From contig NZ_QVEX01000001.1 in NCBI RefSeq assembly GCF_003434055.1, positions 124,001 to 188,000 of the forward strand: a stretch of DNA of 64,000 bases, read 5' to 3'. Source of the DNA: Enterocloster aldenensis (lineage in GTDB: Bacteria; Bacillota; Clostridia; Lachnospirales; Lachnospiraceae). Below, in pieces: positions 17,007 to 26,034 of this stretch. The stretch's first letter is position 1; every line of letters begins with the position of its first letter. The translations under genes and the position numbers were made by a program. Below the pieces are notes generated by a model that saw nothing but the letters and a program-made list of their open reading frames with translations, did not search any database and was not told where the DNA came from.

Positions 17007-17660
17007 TTAATCTAAAATGATATAACTGGTGCCTTCCTCCGGCGTCTCAACCGTACTGGAATCCCTCAGGCTGCATCCGTCACTGACATAAAGTATCTTC
17101 TTTTCCGTCTTGATGACACCGGGCCCCTCTGCCTTTACCAAAAACTGCTGGCCGTCCGACACTGCCTGGGATGCATCCACCGCATTGCCCTTCATATCCT
17201 TAAAGGCCACGGCCTCCAGGCCCTGGCCCAGCACTGCCACCCTGCCTGCTTCCAGCGCCGTAAAGGTCACGTTATAGTCCCCGATTTCCCTTGCAAACTC
17301 CACAATACGTGAAGCCGTATCATATTCAGTTATGGTAAAGGCCTTACCATCCCCGATTTTGGCTGATACAAGAGCTACAGGCAGTTTCTCAGCGCCCTCG
17401 GTGTTCTCAGACTTTTCCGCCTTGCCAAGGGAAGCGTTGAAGCTGCTGATCCGCTCCTGCACAAATGCCGTCAGCTCCTCCTCCGGATAATCCCCTTTGT
17501 CATAGGTTTCCACGGATACCCACTGGACATTGCCATCCTTTTCTATCATTACGCTGTTCTCCACAGGCGTTCCCTTGCCCGGTGCACCGATTCCGGCACA
17601 GCCCGTGGCCAGGACCGCGGCTGTCATGAGAGCCAGCGCCATTACCATGATTTTCTTCAT
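17007..17660 (-). CDS. Hypothetical lipoprotein
   Basis: A 217-residue protein. MKKIMVMALALMTAAV and lipobox LATGC predict export and lipid anchoring. The mature part is mostly beta/alpha mixed with no motif that I recognise. AAAGGATTGAGT precedes the chosen ATG. It lies between recO and glyS in a housekeeping run and is likely co-transcribed. Function unknown. Confidence 0.85.
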   Translation of the reverse strand: MKKIMVMALALMTAAVLATGCAGIGAPGKGTPVENSVMIEKDGNVQWVSVETYDKGDYPEEELTAFVQERISSFNASLGKAEKSENTEGAEKLPVALVSAKIGDGKAFTITEYDTASRIVEFAREIGDYNVTFTALEAGRVAVLGQGLEAVAFKDMKGNAVDASQAVSDGQQFLVKAEGPGVIKTEKKILYVSDGCSLRDSSTVETPEEGTSYIILD

Positions 17661-17769
17661 ACTCAATCCTTTCGTGTAATTAATCCGCAGACCCGCTCCG
17701 GCTCCCGCCACGGGCCTACCCGGATATTATATCCTCTACATCCTATAATTTCAAGCCTTAGAATGTATT

Positions 17770-18420
17770 TTATCCGGTGAGCACATCCAAAATCTCAAGG
17801 GATTTGAACTCGTGGCGCACATAATAGCGCCTGCTGGCCTCCACCACTGACTCAAACTCCCTCATCACATCATCCTTCAGGATGAATTTATAAAGGGATT
17901 CTGACGGGGAACACACCACATATTCCCAGGCATAGCTGCAGGATTCCGAAACCGGCCTTGGAGGTTCCTCTGTATACTCCCCATTTATAACCATGGATTT
18001 AAGCTCAAACACCCGCCTTGCCAGCCGGTTGGGGATGGACGGGTTCAAAAGGGCGCGCAGGGACTGGTAGAGCAGCTTTAAAAGTTCGGTTCCATCCATG
18101 TTTTCCTGTGAAAAATAATCCGCAACCTCCAGAAAATAGGAGCCATAACATGTGCACTCCATATCCAGGGACAATCCGTCAAAGTAATTGGCTATCTGCG
18201 ATGACTGGAGGTTATAGGCGCTCCTCCCCTCATACAGTGTGAATGTCCCAAAGGAAAAAGGCCTGCTGGATGCCATCAGGGGATTGCCGGGTTTTCTGGC
18301 TCCATGGGCAAACGCAGTAATACGTCCCCGCTCCCTTGTGAGCAGCACCAGCCTCCTGTCATAATCCCCGGAAGGGGCTGAAATGAGGACCATCCCGGTC
18401 AGCGTTACTGTCTCTCTCAT
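17770..18420 (-). CDS. recO: DNA repair protein RecO
   Basis: A 216-residue RecO that would help load RecA at gaps through RecF/RecR and anneal single strands. The N-terminal OB fold is evident (TGMVLISAPSGDYDRRLVLLTRERGRITAFAHGARK), followed by a helical C-terminal domain. The start was chosen from GGGAGGGGAATCTGAA. It is shorter than the roughly 250-residue Bacillus protein and lacks the four-cysteine zinc site commonly seen in Gram-positive RecO. It lies next to era, the standard Firmicutes arrangement. Confidence 0.92.
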   Translation of the reverse strand: MRETVTLTGMVLISAPSGDYDRRLVLLTRERGRITAFAHGARKPGNPLMASSRPFSFGTFTLYEGRSAYNLQSSQIANYFDGLSLDMECTCYGSYFLEVADYFSQENMDGTELLKLLYQSLRALLNPSIPNRLARRVFELKSMVINGEYTEEPPRPVSESCSYAWEYVVCSPSESLYKFILKDDVMREFESVVEASRRYYVRHEFKSLEILDVLTG

Positions 18421-18513
18421 TTCAGATTCCCCTCCCCTCTGCTTATCCATCAGACCTTATCTCATTGCCATGCCGTGGTATCCGCCACTAATCTGTTGCA
18501 AATACAACATTTC

Positions 18514-19425
18514 CTACACATTCCTGCCGTCATAACCATAGTTCTTCATATAGAGCTCGCTGTCCCGCCATTCCTTTCTGACCTTGACCCACAGCTTTAA
18601 ATTCACCTGGATATCCATCATATGCTCGATATCCTTCCTGGCTTCCGTGCCAATCCGCTTTAGCATGCTTCCGCCCTTACCGATGATGATACCCTTGTGG
18701 GAATCCCTCTCGCACACAATGCTGGCGTCAATATCCATGATACCGTCCGGCCGCTCCTTCATCCTCTCAATGGTCACCGCAATTCCGTGGGGAATCTCGT
18801 CGTTCAGGAGGCGCAGCGCCTTTTCCCGGATTAACTCAGCCGCAATCTGGCGCATGGGCTGGTCCGTCACCGTGTCCTCATCATAAAACTGCGGACCATA
18901 GGGAAGGTACCTGAAAATCAGCTCTGTAAGCAGATCCGTATTCTTCTCCTTCAGGGCAGACAGGGGTACAATCTCCGCAAAGTCACATACGTCCTTGTAT
19001 GCCGCCATGAAGGTAAGGATTTCATCCTGGTTCTTAACCGTATCAATCTTATTGATGACCAGGATGATTGGCGTCTTAACCTTGTTCAGCTGCTCCGCAA
19101 TATGGCGCTCCCCTGCCCCGATAAAGGTGCTTGGCTCCACCAGCCACAGTATGACATCCACATCCTTCAGGGTGTGCTCAGCCACATTGACCATGTATTC
19201 GCCCAGCTTGTTCTTGGCTTTGTGGATGCCCGGCGTGTCCACAAAGATGATCTGCCCCCTGTCGTCCGTGTAAACGGTCTGTATCCGGTTCCTGGTGGTC
19301 TGGGGCTTGTCGGACGTAATTGCAATCTTCTGGCCGATCAGATGGTTCATCAGGGTGGATTTGCCCACATTGGGCCGCCCGATCAGTGTCACAAAGCCTG
19401 ATTTCTTCTGTGTATTCTCTTCCAT
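18514..19425 (-). CDS. era: GTPase Era
   Basis: A 303-residue ribosome-assembly GTPase that binds 16S rRNA. G1 is GRPNVGKST (about residues 17-25), G3 is DTPGIHKAKN, G4 is NKID, and a C-terminal KH domain follows (GIIIGKGGSMLKRIGTEARKDIE). AAGGAGATATGA precedes the ATG. It lies 13 bp after the M16 protease gene and about 90 bp before recO. All key motifs are intact. Confidence 0.97.
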   Translation of the reverse strand: MEENTQKKSGFVTLIGRPNVGKSTLMNHLIGQKIAITSDKPQTTRNRIQTVYTDDRGQIIFVDTPGIHKAKNKLGEYMVNVAEHTLKDVDVILWLVEPSTFIGAGERHIAEQLNKVKTPIILVINKIDTVKNQDEILTFMAAYKDVCDFAEIVPLSALKEKNTDLLTELIFRYLPYGPQFYDEDTVTDQPMRQIAAELIREKALRLLNDEIPHGIAVTIERMKERPDGIMDIDASIVCERDSHKGIIIGKGGSMLKRIGTEARKDIEHMMDIQVNLKLWVKVRKEWRDSELYMKNYGYDGRNV

Positions 19426-19438
19426 TCATATCTCCTTA

Positions 19439-22408
19439 TCAGTGGTACAGATTCTTGATTTCCCCAAACATTGCCCGGTCCGCCTTAATCTGCTCATCAT
19501 TGCCGATCACGCACAGCGCTCCGGTGTCCAGAACGGCCTGGACGATGTCTGCCAGGTTCCTTATATCCTCCTGGGTCACGTCCAGGATTTCCTCCCTCTC
19601 CTGCTGTATCATGTCATCGGTCACGCCGGAGAGATAAGCGGAAAGGTTCCTGCTGCCCTTCAGCGACGGGGTAAGGGGTGTATCCACATCACTGATAGTG
19701 CCAATCACATATTTGGTCATATCCCGTTCATCAATGGAGAAGCCTCTCAGATAATCCGGTATACCCTCGTATATTTCATTGGTTTTCGCCATATTCGGGT
19801 CGCGGTAGGATACCATGTACCCTTCCCCAGACCTTCCGAAGCTGCTCATACAGCCGTAGGCCCCGCCTTTTACACGCAGGTTCATCCAGAGATACTCATA
19901 GTTCATGATTACCTTCAGGACCCTCAGCGCCCCGGTATACGAGAGGCTGCGTCCATTGACCGTCTTATCTGCAAAGGAACCGCACCTGGCCACATAATTG
20001 ACCTGTGAAGCTGTCTTATAGCCCTCATTGCGGTTGCCTGCTTCAAAGGAAAAGGCATATTTTTTACCGCTGCCTTCCAAAAGACCTGCCTTAAATGTCC
20101 GAAGTTCCACAGGAAGACGTCCATAGCCCTCCTCATCAGCCGTATACGCCACAAGGATATTATCCTTTGTAAACAGCTGACGGGCCGTGTCCTTAAGCTT
20201 TTCAATCAGTTCTTTCCTGTACTGCGGCTCCTCACCGTACCTGCGGCTTACATACTCCAAAAACTGATAATATCCGATTCCGCCTATGATATCATTAAAT
20301 GCCGAGGTTGCTGAATAGTAGGAGGACGCCCTGCCAACCGCGGCTGCATGGGAGGAATCCTCCATTTTCATCCTGGCCCTGGAACGCGTTTCGTCCAGGA
20401 TTTCCCCCAGGCGCTTCTCATTATCCAGATTGGAACGCGTAAGGATTTCGGTCAGTATGGAAAATGCAAAATCCAGTTTTTCATACAGAACCTTGGCGCT
20501 GGCCACAAAGGCGCCGGTAAACCGGCCCGGATTAGCCATGTCCGGAAATGAACTTACTGCAAAGCTCACCCCCCCGCTGTTTAAATATATCTCGCTGGAT
20601 AAATCACTGTAGCCGTAATGTTCCGTATCCACATATCCTAAAACAGACTTGAGGAGGCCCACATAGGAAAGGTCTTCCACCGGCACGCGGTCCGTATCAA
20701 AAAGCACCTTCAGATAACCGATGCCAGAAGTAAACATACTGCTGTGGATTACCCTTACCCCGTCTTCCATCTTAAGTTCATAGGAAAGCTTTGTACCTTC
20801 CCGGTTAATGTCTTCCCGTTTGAGCATGGGGATTTTCTCCAGATCCTCCTGGGAAGAGGTTTCCTCCTGGTATGCCTTCAGCGCCTTGGTCCTGGCCACA
20901 AGTCCTTCAATCTCTTCCCTGTCAAGGGAGGCCTTATGGGCCGCAAGACGTTCTGCCAGCTTCCTGTCCTCCTCGGCTGTCTGGTTTACCCTGGGGCTTA
21001 CCATGATTACAGCCTCATGGGGGTTATCCAACAGATATTTGAGGATCAGCTGCTCAAAGTAGCCTTCCCCTGCCGCCTTCTTAAGAAAATCAAAGGTCTT
21101 CTGGTATTCCAGATGCAGCATCGGGTCCCCGCCATACAGCCAGCTGTCCATGGACCACAGGCCGTACATAAGCCCTTTGGGGGCGGAACCATAGTCGGCT
21201 TCCCTGTAACGGAACTCATAATAATTCAGTCCGGCCAGAAGGCTCCTTTTATCAATGCCCTGGTCAGCAAGCCTGCGGAGGGTGCCCTTGACAACTGCCA
21301 GGAACTCCCCCTTCTGCTCCCTGTTGGCATTCTTGGCAACCACGGAAAAATAGGGCTGGAGGATTCCGCTGTCATACCCGCCCAGGATATCCTGCCCAAT
21401 CCCAGCATCAATCAATGCCTGTTTCAGAGGCGCGCCCGGGGCGTTAATCAAGGTATATTCCAGTATCTGAAAAGCCACATACAGCTCCGGATCTAAATCC
21501 GTCCCAACCACCGTATTCACGGACAGATAGGTCCTGTCGGCCGTACCTTCCTCCTCTGTGACAGAATAGGTAATCTCCCTTTCCACCGGGCAGTCAAATG
21601 CCTTCTGCATGGGAATGGAAGAATCCACATAGCAATCCTTCCTGTCATACCTGCACAGATATTCCTCATCCAGCCATGTAAGCTTCTGCACCATATCCAT
21701 GTCTCCATACAGATAGATATAGCTGTTGGCCGGATGGTAATAATTCCTGTGGAATTCAATAAACTGTTCATAAGTCAGATTAGGAATCACGGCCGGGTCC
21801 CCGCCTGACTCATTGGCATAGGTGGTGTCCGGAAACAGTACGTTCCTGGTGAACCGGTCCAGCACACTCTCAGGAGAGGAAAATGCACCCTTCATCTCAT
21901 TATACACAACTCCGTTAATGGTCAGGTCATCCTCAGGGGACTGCATCTCATAATGCCATCCCTCCTGCAGGAAAATCTTGGGCTCCCTGTAGATGGCAGG
22001 GTGAAGCACCCCGTCCAGGTACACGTCCATCAGGTTCTGGAAATCCTTTTCATTGCAGCTGGCCACTGGATACACGGTCTTATCCGGATAGGTCATGGCG
22101 TTTAAGAATGTATTTAAAGAACCCTTGACCAGTTCCACAAACGGGTCCTTGACCGGGAACTTATCAGACCCCTCCAGCACGCTGTGTTCCAGAATATGCG
22201 GAAGGCCGGTGCTGTCCTCAGGAGGTGTCCGGAAACCAATGCAGAACACCTTGTTATCGTCATCATTTGACATAAGGAACAACCTTGCCCCGCTCTTGAT
22301 ATGTTCCAGCACCATTGCGCCGGAATCCATTTCCTCCACAAACTTCTCCTTAGCCACACGGTAGGCCGCCAGTTCTTTGACTGCTTCCAGTTTCCTTTCA
22401 TCTGCCAT
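19439..22408 (-). CDS. M16C-family metallopeptidase (presequence-protease type)
   Basis: A 989-residue zinc peptidase with four M16-like repeats. The inverted zinc motif HxxEH is H71-ILEH-75 (GLPHILEHSVLEGSDKFP), and the characteristic FLNAMTYPDKTVYPVAS follows. There is no signal peptide, so it probably degrades peptides in the cytoplasm. The family is related to PreP/falcilysin. It precedes era on the same strand and could be the first gene of the era-recO-glyS run. Confidence 0.94.
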   Translation of the reverse strand: MADERKLEAVKELAAYRVAKEKFVEEMDSGAMVLEHIKSGARLFLMSNDDDNKVFCIGFRTPPEDSTGLPHILEHSVLEGSDKFPVKDPFVELVKGSLNTFLNAMTYPDKTVYPVASCNEKDFQNLMDVYLDGVLHPAIYREPKIFLQEGWHYEMQSPEDDLTINGVVYNEMKGAFSSPESVLDRFTRNVLFPDTTYANESGGDPAVIPNLTYEQFIEFHRNYYHPANSYIYLYGDMDMVQKLTWLDEEYLCRYDRKDCYVDSSIPMQKAFDCPVEREITYSVTEEEGTADRTYLSVNTVVGTDLDPELYVAFQILEYTLINAPGAPLKQALIDAGIGQDILGGYDSGILQPYFSVVAKNANREQKGEFLAVVKGTLRRLADQGIDKRSLLAGLNYYEFRYREADYGSAPKGLMYGLWSMDSWLYGGDPMLHLEYQKTFDFLKKAAGEGYFEQLILKYLLDNPHEAVIMVSPRVNQTAEEDRKLAERLAAHKASLDREEIEGLVARTKALKAYQEETSSQEDLEKIPMLKREDINREGTKLSYELKMEDGVRVIHSSMFTSGIGYLKVLFDTDRVPVEDLSYVGLLKSVLGYVDTEHYGYSDLSSEIYLNSGGVSFAVSSFPDMANPGRFTGAFVASAKVLYEKLDFAFSILTEILTRSNLDNEKRLGEILDETRSRARMKMEDSSHAAAVGRASSYYSATSAFNDIIGGIGYYQFLEYVSRRYGEEPQYRKELIEKLKDTARQLFTKDNILVAYTADEEGYGRLPVELRTFKAGLLEGSGKKYAFSFEAGNRNEGYKTASQVNYVARCGSFADKTVNGRSLSYTGALRVLKVIMNYEYLWMNLRVKGGAYGCMSSFGRSGEGYMVSYRDPNMAKTNEIYEGIPDYLRGFSIDERDMTKYVIGTISDVDTPLTPSLKGSRNLSAYLSGVTDDMIQQEREEILDVTQEDIRNLADIVQAVLDTGALCVIGNDEQIKADRAMFGEIKNLYH

Positions 22409-22478
22409 AGATTCACTCTCTCCATTCTATATCATACTACTTTATAGTCTGCCTTGGTTGCCCCGGCTTATTCACAAC

Positions 22479-23306
22479 CTACATATTTCCCATAAGCCTG
22501 TCCTTTACAATGGACGCGCATTCCCGGACACACAGATGGATGAACAGCACAGGGTCCGAATCAGCCGATATTCCATAGACATTGTCAAATCCCCACTTTT
22601 CAGCGGTCAGCCTGGCCCTGTATATATGGAAATTGCTGGTAAGGACACCGATTTCCAATGGTTTGTCCGGCGCAATGGCATAGGGTACCGAAGTGGTCCT
22701 GCGGGTCAGCGGGACCAGTTCCTTCTTATCCCGGTTCCGGTGCTCCTCAATCACGACCTTGCTGTAAGCGATATTCTCCACCGTGCTCACTGACCGGTCC
22801 TCGATGAGAAGCTGTTCCGGCCTGACCCCGTTGTATTCCAGGTACTGGCGCATCACTTCCGCCTCGCTCACATCTTCCCCCGGCCCGCGCCCGCCGGAAA
22901 GCACCAGTATGGTGTCCGGGTTCTCCTGCGCATATTCGATTGCCTTATCCAGCCGTTTTTTTAATGAATTGCTCACCGTGTGCTCCTTTACCCTGGCACC
23001 CAGCACAATTACATAATCCAGGTTTTTCTTATCCGAGGAAGCCGCGCCCAGAAATACAAGCACACAGAGCACAGCCAGCGCCACAACCCCTGCCACGCAG
23101 GTGGTGACAACGGATACAGGTACCCATCTGGGAATCCGGTCCATGTTCCTGCTGTAATACCAGCGTCCATAAACAAGGAAAAACAGCAGGGCTGCAAAAA
23201 ACAGCCAGATAAAAGCAAAGGACGTCCCGATACCCGCATACACAACAATCACTATAAAATAGGCAATGCACAGCACTCCAAGCCCAATCAGTATTCCGTC
23301 CGCCAT
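22479..23306 (-). CDS. YdcF/SanA-family (DUF218) membrane protein
   Basis: A 275-residue protein with three or four N-terminal membrane helices followed by a DUF218 domain. The domain shows DYVIVLGARVK near the start, LVLSGGRGPGEDVSEAEVM, EDRSVSTVENIAYSK and the late GVLTSNFHIYRA. Relatives (SanA, ElyC, YdcF) act in envelope integrity, but the reaction is unclear. The start is set by AGGAGGTGCCTGGGG before ATG 23306; longer starts enter the trhP gene without support. Confidence 0.88.
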   Translation of the reverse strand: MADGILIGLGVLCIAYFIVIVVYAGIGTSFAFIWLFFAALLFFLVYGRWYYSRNMDRIPRWVPVSVVTTCVAGVVALAVLCVLVFLGAASSDKKNLDYVIVLGARVKEHTVSNSLKKRLDKAIEYAQENPDTILVLSGGRGPGEDVSEAEVMRQYLEYNGVRPEQLLIEDRSVSTVENIAYSKVVIEEHRNRDKKELVPLTRRTTSVPYAIAPDKPLEIGVLTSNFHIYRARLTAEKWGFDNVYGISADSDPVLFIHLCVRECASIVKDRLMGNM

Positions 23307-23349
23307 CCCCAGGCACCTCCTGTCAACAGATACTTCCATGTATATCCGG

Positions 23350-24585
23350 TCAATTTTCCTCTTTTTTCCGCAAAATATCGTAAACCGCCAGGTCTGCCCC
23401 CGGCTCCAGGTCAATCCAGAGAACCTGCTTGGGATGCGGCGCGCTGTCCTGCGCATTCCCTTCCTCATCCCTTATGGCAGCCACCCGGGCCATGAGATTG
23501 CGGCCATCCGGCTTCATGACCTCTATGGAATCGCCCACAGAGAATTTGTTCTTCTGTTCTATCCTGCACCTTCCCTGGCCGTCCGCCTGTTCCACGGTGC
23601 CAAGATAGGTATAGTTCTTCACATATGTGTTATTGTCGTATATCTGCGCATCCTCAGCAGGCCTGCCAAAGTAGAAACCGGTTGTAAACTCCCGGTAGGT
23701 ACATTTGCCTATCTCCTGTCTGTACCACTCCATATTGGCTTTGTAGAGGGCCGGGTCCTTATTGTAATCGTCAATGGCCTTCCGGTAAGTCCTGGCAACC
23801 GTGGCAACATACAGGGCGGTCTTCATCCTGCCCTCTATCTTGAAGCTGTCGATTCCCGCATCAATCATCTCCGGGATATGCCCGATCATGCACAGGTCCT
23901 TGGAATTGAAGATGAAGGTGCCACGTTCATTTTCATATACAGGCATATACTCCCCCGGCCTTGTCTCCTCCACAATGGAATACTTCCAGCGGCACGGATG
24001 GGTGCAGGCGCCCTGGTTGGCATCCCTTCCCACAAAGTAATTGCTTAACAGGCATCTTCCTGAATAGGAAATGCACATGGCGCCATGTATGAAGCTCTCA
24101 ATCTCCATGTCCTCCGGGATCCGGGACCGTATCTCCTTGATTTCCGCCAGCGAAAGTTCCCTTGCCGTAACCACCCGGCTGGCGCCAAGCTGGTGCCAGA
24201 ACAGGTAAGTACCATAGTTTGTATTGTTGGCCTGGGTGCTGATGTGGATTTCCATGTGGGGAAGCACCCTTTTTGCAATGGCAAACACGCCTGGATCAGA
24301 AATGATCAGGGCGTCAGGACCAACTTCTTTTAATTCTTCAAAATAAGCCTCCACCCCCGGCAGGTCCCCGTTATGGGCCAGGATATTGGCCGTAACATAG
24401 ACTTTAACCCCGCGCGTATGGGCAAAGGCAATTCCTTCCTTCATCTCTTCTTTGGAAAAATTATGGGCCTTGGCCCGAAGGCCGAAGGCCTCACCTCCAA
24501 TATATACGGCGTCCGCCCCATAAATGACAGCTGTCTTAAGCACATCCAGGCTTCCCGCCGGTATCAACAATTCGGTCTTTCTCAT
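23350..24585 (-). CDS. trhP: U32-family protein, tRNA 5-hydroxyuridine synthesis (TrhP type)
   Basis: A 411-residue peptidase-U32-family protein, of the group that forms 5-hydroxyuridine at position 34 of tRNA from prephenate. It starts with the conserved PAGSLDVLKTAVIYGADAVYIGG, contains FIHGAMCISYSGRC, and has the cysteines of GACTHPCRWKY. The C-terminal beta-barrel extension (GDSIEVMKPDGR) is present. It lies directly downstream of the trmR gene, whose product methylates that hydroxyl group; the same pair occurs in Bacillus (yrrM-yrrN-yrrO), though only one U32 gene is present here. Confidence 0.9.
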   Translation of the reverse strand: MRKTELLIPAGSLDVLKTAVIYGADAVYIGGEAFGLRAKAHNFSKEEMKEGIAFAHTRGVKVYVTANILAHNGDLPGVEAYFEELKEVGPDALIISDPGVFAIAKRVLPHMEIHISTQANNTNYGTYLFWHQLGASRVVTARELSLAEIKEIRSRIPEDMEIESFIHGAMCISYSGRCLLSNYFVGRDANQGACTHPCRWKYSIVEETRPGEYMPVYENERGTFIFNSKDLCMIGHIPEMIDAGIDSFKIEGRMKTALYVATVARTYRKAIDDYNKDPALYKANMEWYRQEIGKCTYREFTTGFYFGRPAEDAQIYDNNTYVKNYTYLGTVEQADGQGRCRIEQKNKFSVGDSIEVMKPDGRNLMARVAAIRDEEGNAQDSAPHPKQVLWIDLEPGADLAVYDILRKKEEN

Positions 24586-24609
24586 TTTCTTCTCTCCACA
24601 GAACTAAAA

Positions 24610-25257
24610 CTATTTTATCCTGGTGCTGATTGTCACGCCATCCCCGATAGGTATTACCGCTGTCTCCAATTCCTCCATGTGTTTCAGGGTATGGAGGTAT
24701 TCCCGCATCCTGCTGTGGATGGTCCTGTTCCTGCGCTGGACGGCAAATCTGGATTCCACGATATCGCCGTCCTGGAGCACATTGTCCGATATCAGGACCG
24801 CACCCACGGGCATGACTTTCAGTAACTGCGGCAGCCAGTGCAGGTACTGCCCCTTGGCCGCATCCATGAACACCAGGTCAAAGCTCCTGCCTTCCAGTTC
24901 CTTAAGAAGTACATCCGCATCCCCCTCCAACAGGGTAATCCTGCCTTCTTCCCCCGCCTTCTTAAAATTCCTGCGGGCCACAGGGATTCTCTTCCCATAC
25001 TTTTCAATGGTAGTTATATGGCATTCACGGGGCATGGCCTGGCACATAAGAAGCGCCGAGTAACCCACCGCCGTGCCGATTTCCAGTATCCGGGCCGGCT
25101 TAAGGGCGGCCACCATGGTGCGCAGCAAGGACGCTGTCTCCCTTTTTATGATGGGGACATACGCCTCCAGCGCCTCTTTCTCTATTGTGTCTAAAAGCAC
25201 TCCCTGGCTGGATTCCAGGGAGTGCAGATAATCCCTTATCCTGTCGTTCACAATCAT
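24610..25257 (-). CDS. trmR: SAM-dependent O-methyltransferase (TrmR type)
   Basis: A 215-residue catechol-O-methyltransferase-like enzyme. The SAM motif ILEIGTAVGYSALLM, the acidic ITTIEKYGKRIPVARRN and the metal-binding DLVFMDAAKGQYLHWLPQ are visible. By homology and neighbourhood (yrrM in Bacillus) it methylates 5-hydroxyuridine-34 of tRNA to 5-methoxyuridine. Its start overlaps the stop of the MltG-like gene by 4 bp. Confidence 0.88.
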   Translation of the reverse strand: MIVNDRIRDYLHSLESSQGVLLDTIEKEALEAYVPIIKRETASLLRTMVAALKPARILEIGTAVGYSALLMCQAMPRECHITTIEKYGKRIPVARRNFKKAGEEGRITLLEGDADVLLKELEGRSFDLVFMDAAKGQYLHWLPQLLKVMPVGAVLISDNVLQDGDIVESRFAVQRRNRTIHSRMREYLHTLKHMEELETAVIPIGDGVTISTRIK

Positions 25258-25934
25258 GGATCCTGCCCCTCAGTCACGTCCTCAAACCATCCGCCTTCCA
25301 TCTCCTGGTCCTCGCCCTCGTAGGTCTCCTGGTTGGCCATCTCATCGCTGCTTTCCGCCTCCGGATCCATGGACCGGCCTGGTGCAGCGGCCTCCTGGCT
25401 GTCCGCATCCCCGGCAGCCCCTGCCTGACCGGCAGCAGCCGGAGCAGCAGTCTTTCCTTCCGGGGCAGTTTCCCCGGCGGATCCGACAGTCCTGGCCGCG
25501 GGCGCGGCAGCAGCCTTGCCTCCTCCTGACTGGGCCGGTTTGACATCCTCTTCCGTCTCAGGCTTTTCATTGAGCATCTGGAGGATTTCCTTGGAAGTCA
25601 TGGATGTGTTCAGGGTATAGGTGCCTGGGTAAATGGTATCATAGTCATAGAATTTGCTCTGGAATATAAATGCAAACTCGCTTTTGATAAGCCCTCTGCG
25701 GGCCAGGAATTCCGCTGCCTCGGACACGCTTTCGCCCTCGGTCATCTGGACTACCATGTCATGGCCCGGCGGCGCCTCCACTGCTTCCGCATAAAATATC
25801 TCATGCCCAAAGGCATATCCCTTGGCCACCGCCTCATACAGCAGCAGGACAATCAGGGCATATACGATGAGCTTCACCGATATGCTGATTATGGTGGTTG
25901 TTATCTTGTTGATCTCTCTCGTTCTGTTGCTCAT
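25254..25934 (-). CDS. MltG-like membrane protein lacking the catalytic domain
   Basis: A 226-residue protein occupying the mltG (yrrL) place of the Firmicutes yrr operon. One N-terminal helix (about 12-35) is followed by the LysM-like part of MltG (VQMTEGESVSEAAEFLARRGLI ... IYPGTYTLNTSMTSKEILQML). The sequence then changes to a low-complexity Ala/Pro/Glu/Gly tail of about 100 residues, and the lytic transglycosylase domain is absent. The start was chosen from GAGGAATGGATT at 25934. It may bind glycan or a partner; lytic activity is not expected. Confidence 0.8.
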   Translation of the reverse strand: MSNRTREINKITTTIISISVKLIVYALIVLLLYEAVAKGYAFGHEIFYAEAVEAPPGHDMVVQMTEGESVSEAAEFLARRGLIKSEFAFIFQSKFYDYDTIYPGTYTLNTSMTSKEILQMLNEKPETEEDVKPAQSGGGKAAAAPAARTVGSAGETAPEGKTAAPAAAGQAGAAGDADSQEAAAPGRSMDPEAESSDEMANQETYEGEDQEMEGGWFEDVTEGQDP

Positions 25935-26034
25935 AATCCATTCCTCTTGCCCTGCCTGGCAGACCATGATATCCGGGGACCTCCCGGCGTATCCACGCCG
26001 GGATATACCGGCTGCTATCCGCACCGGTGTCCGG

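Noticed and set aside
20744..21496. A 250-codon plus-strand reading opposite the M16 peptidase
   Set aside because: Antisense shadow without a ribosome binding site or recognisable domain.
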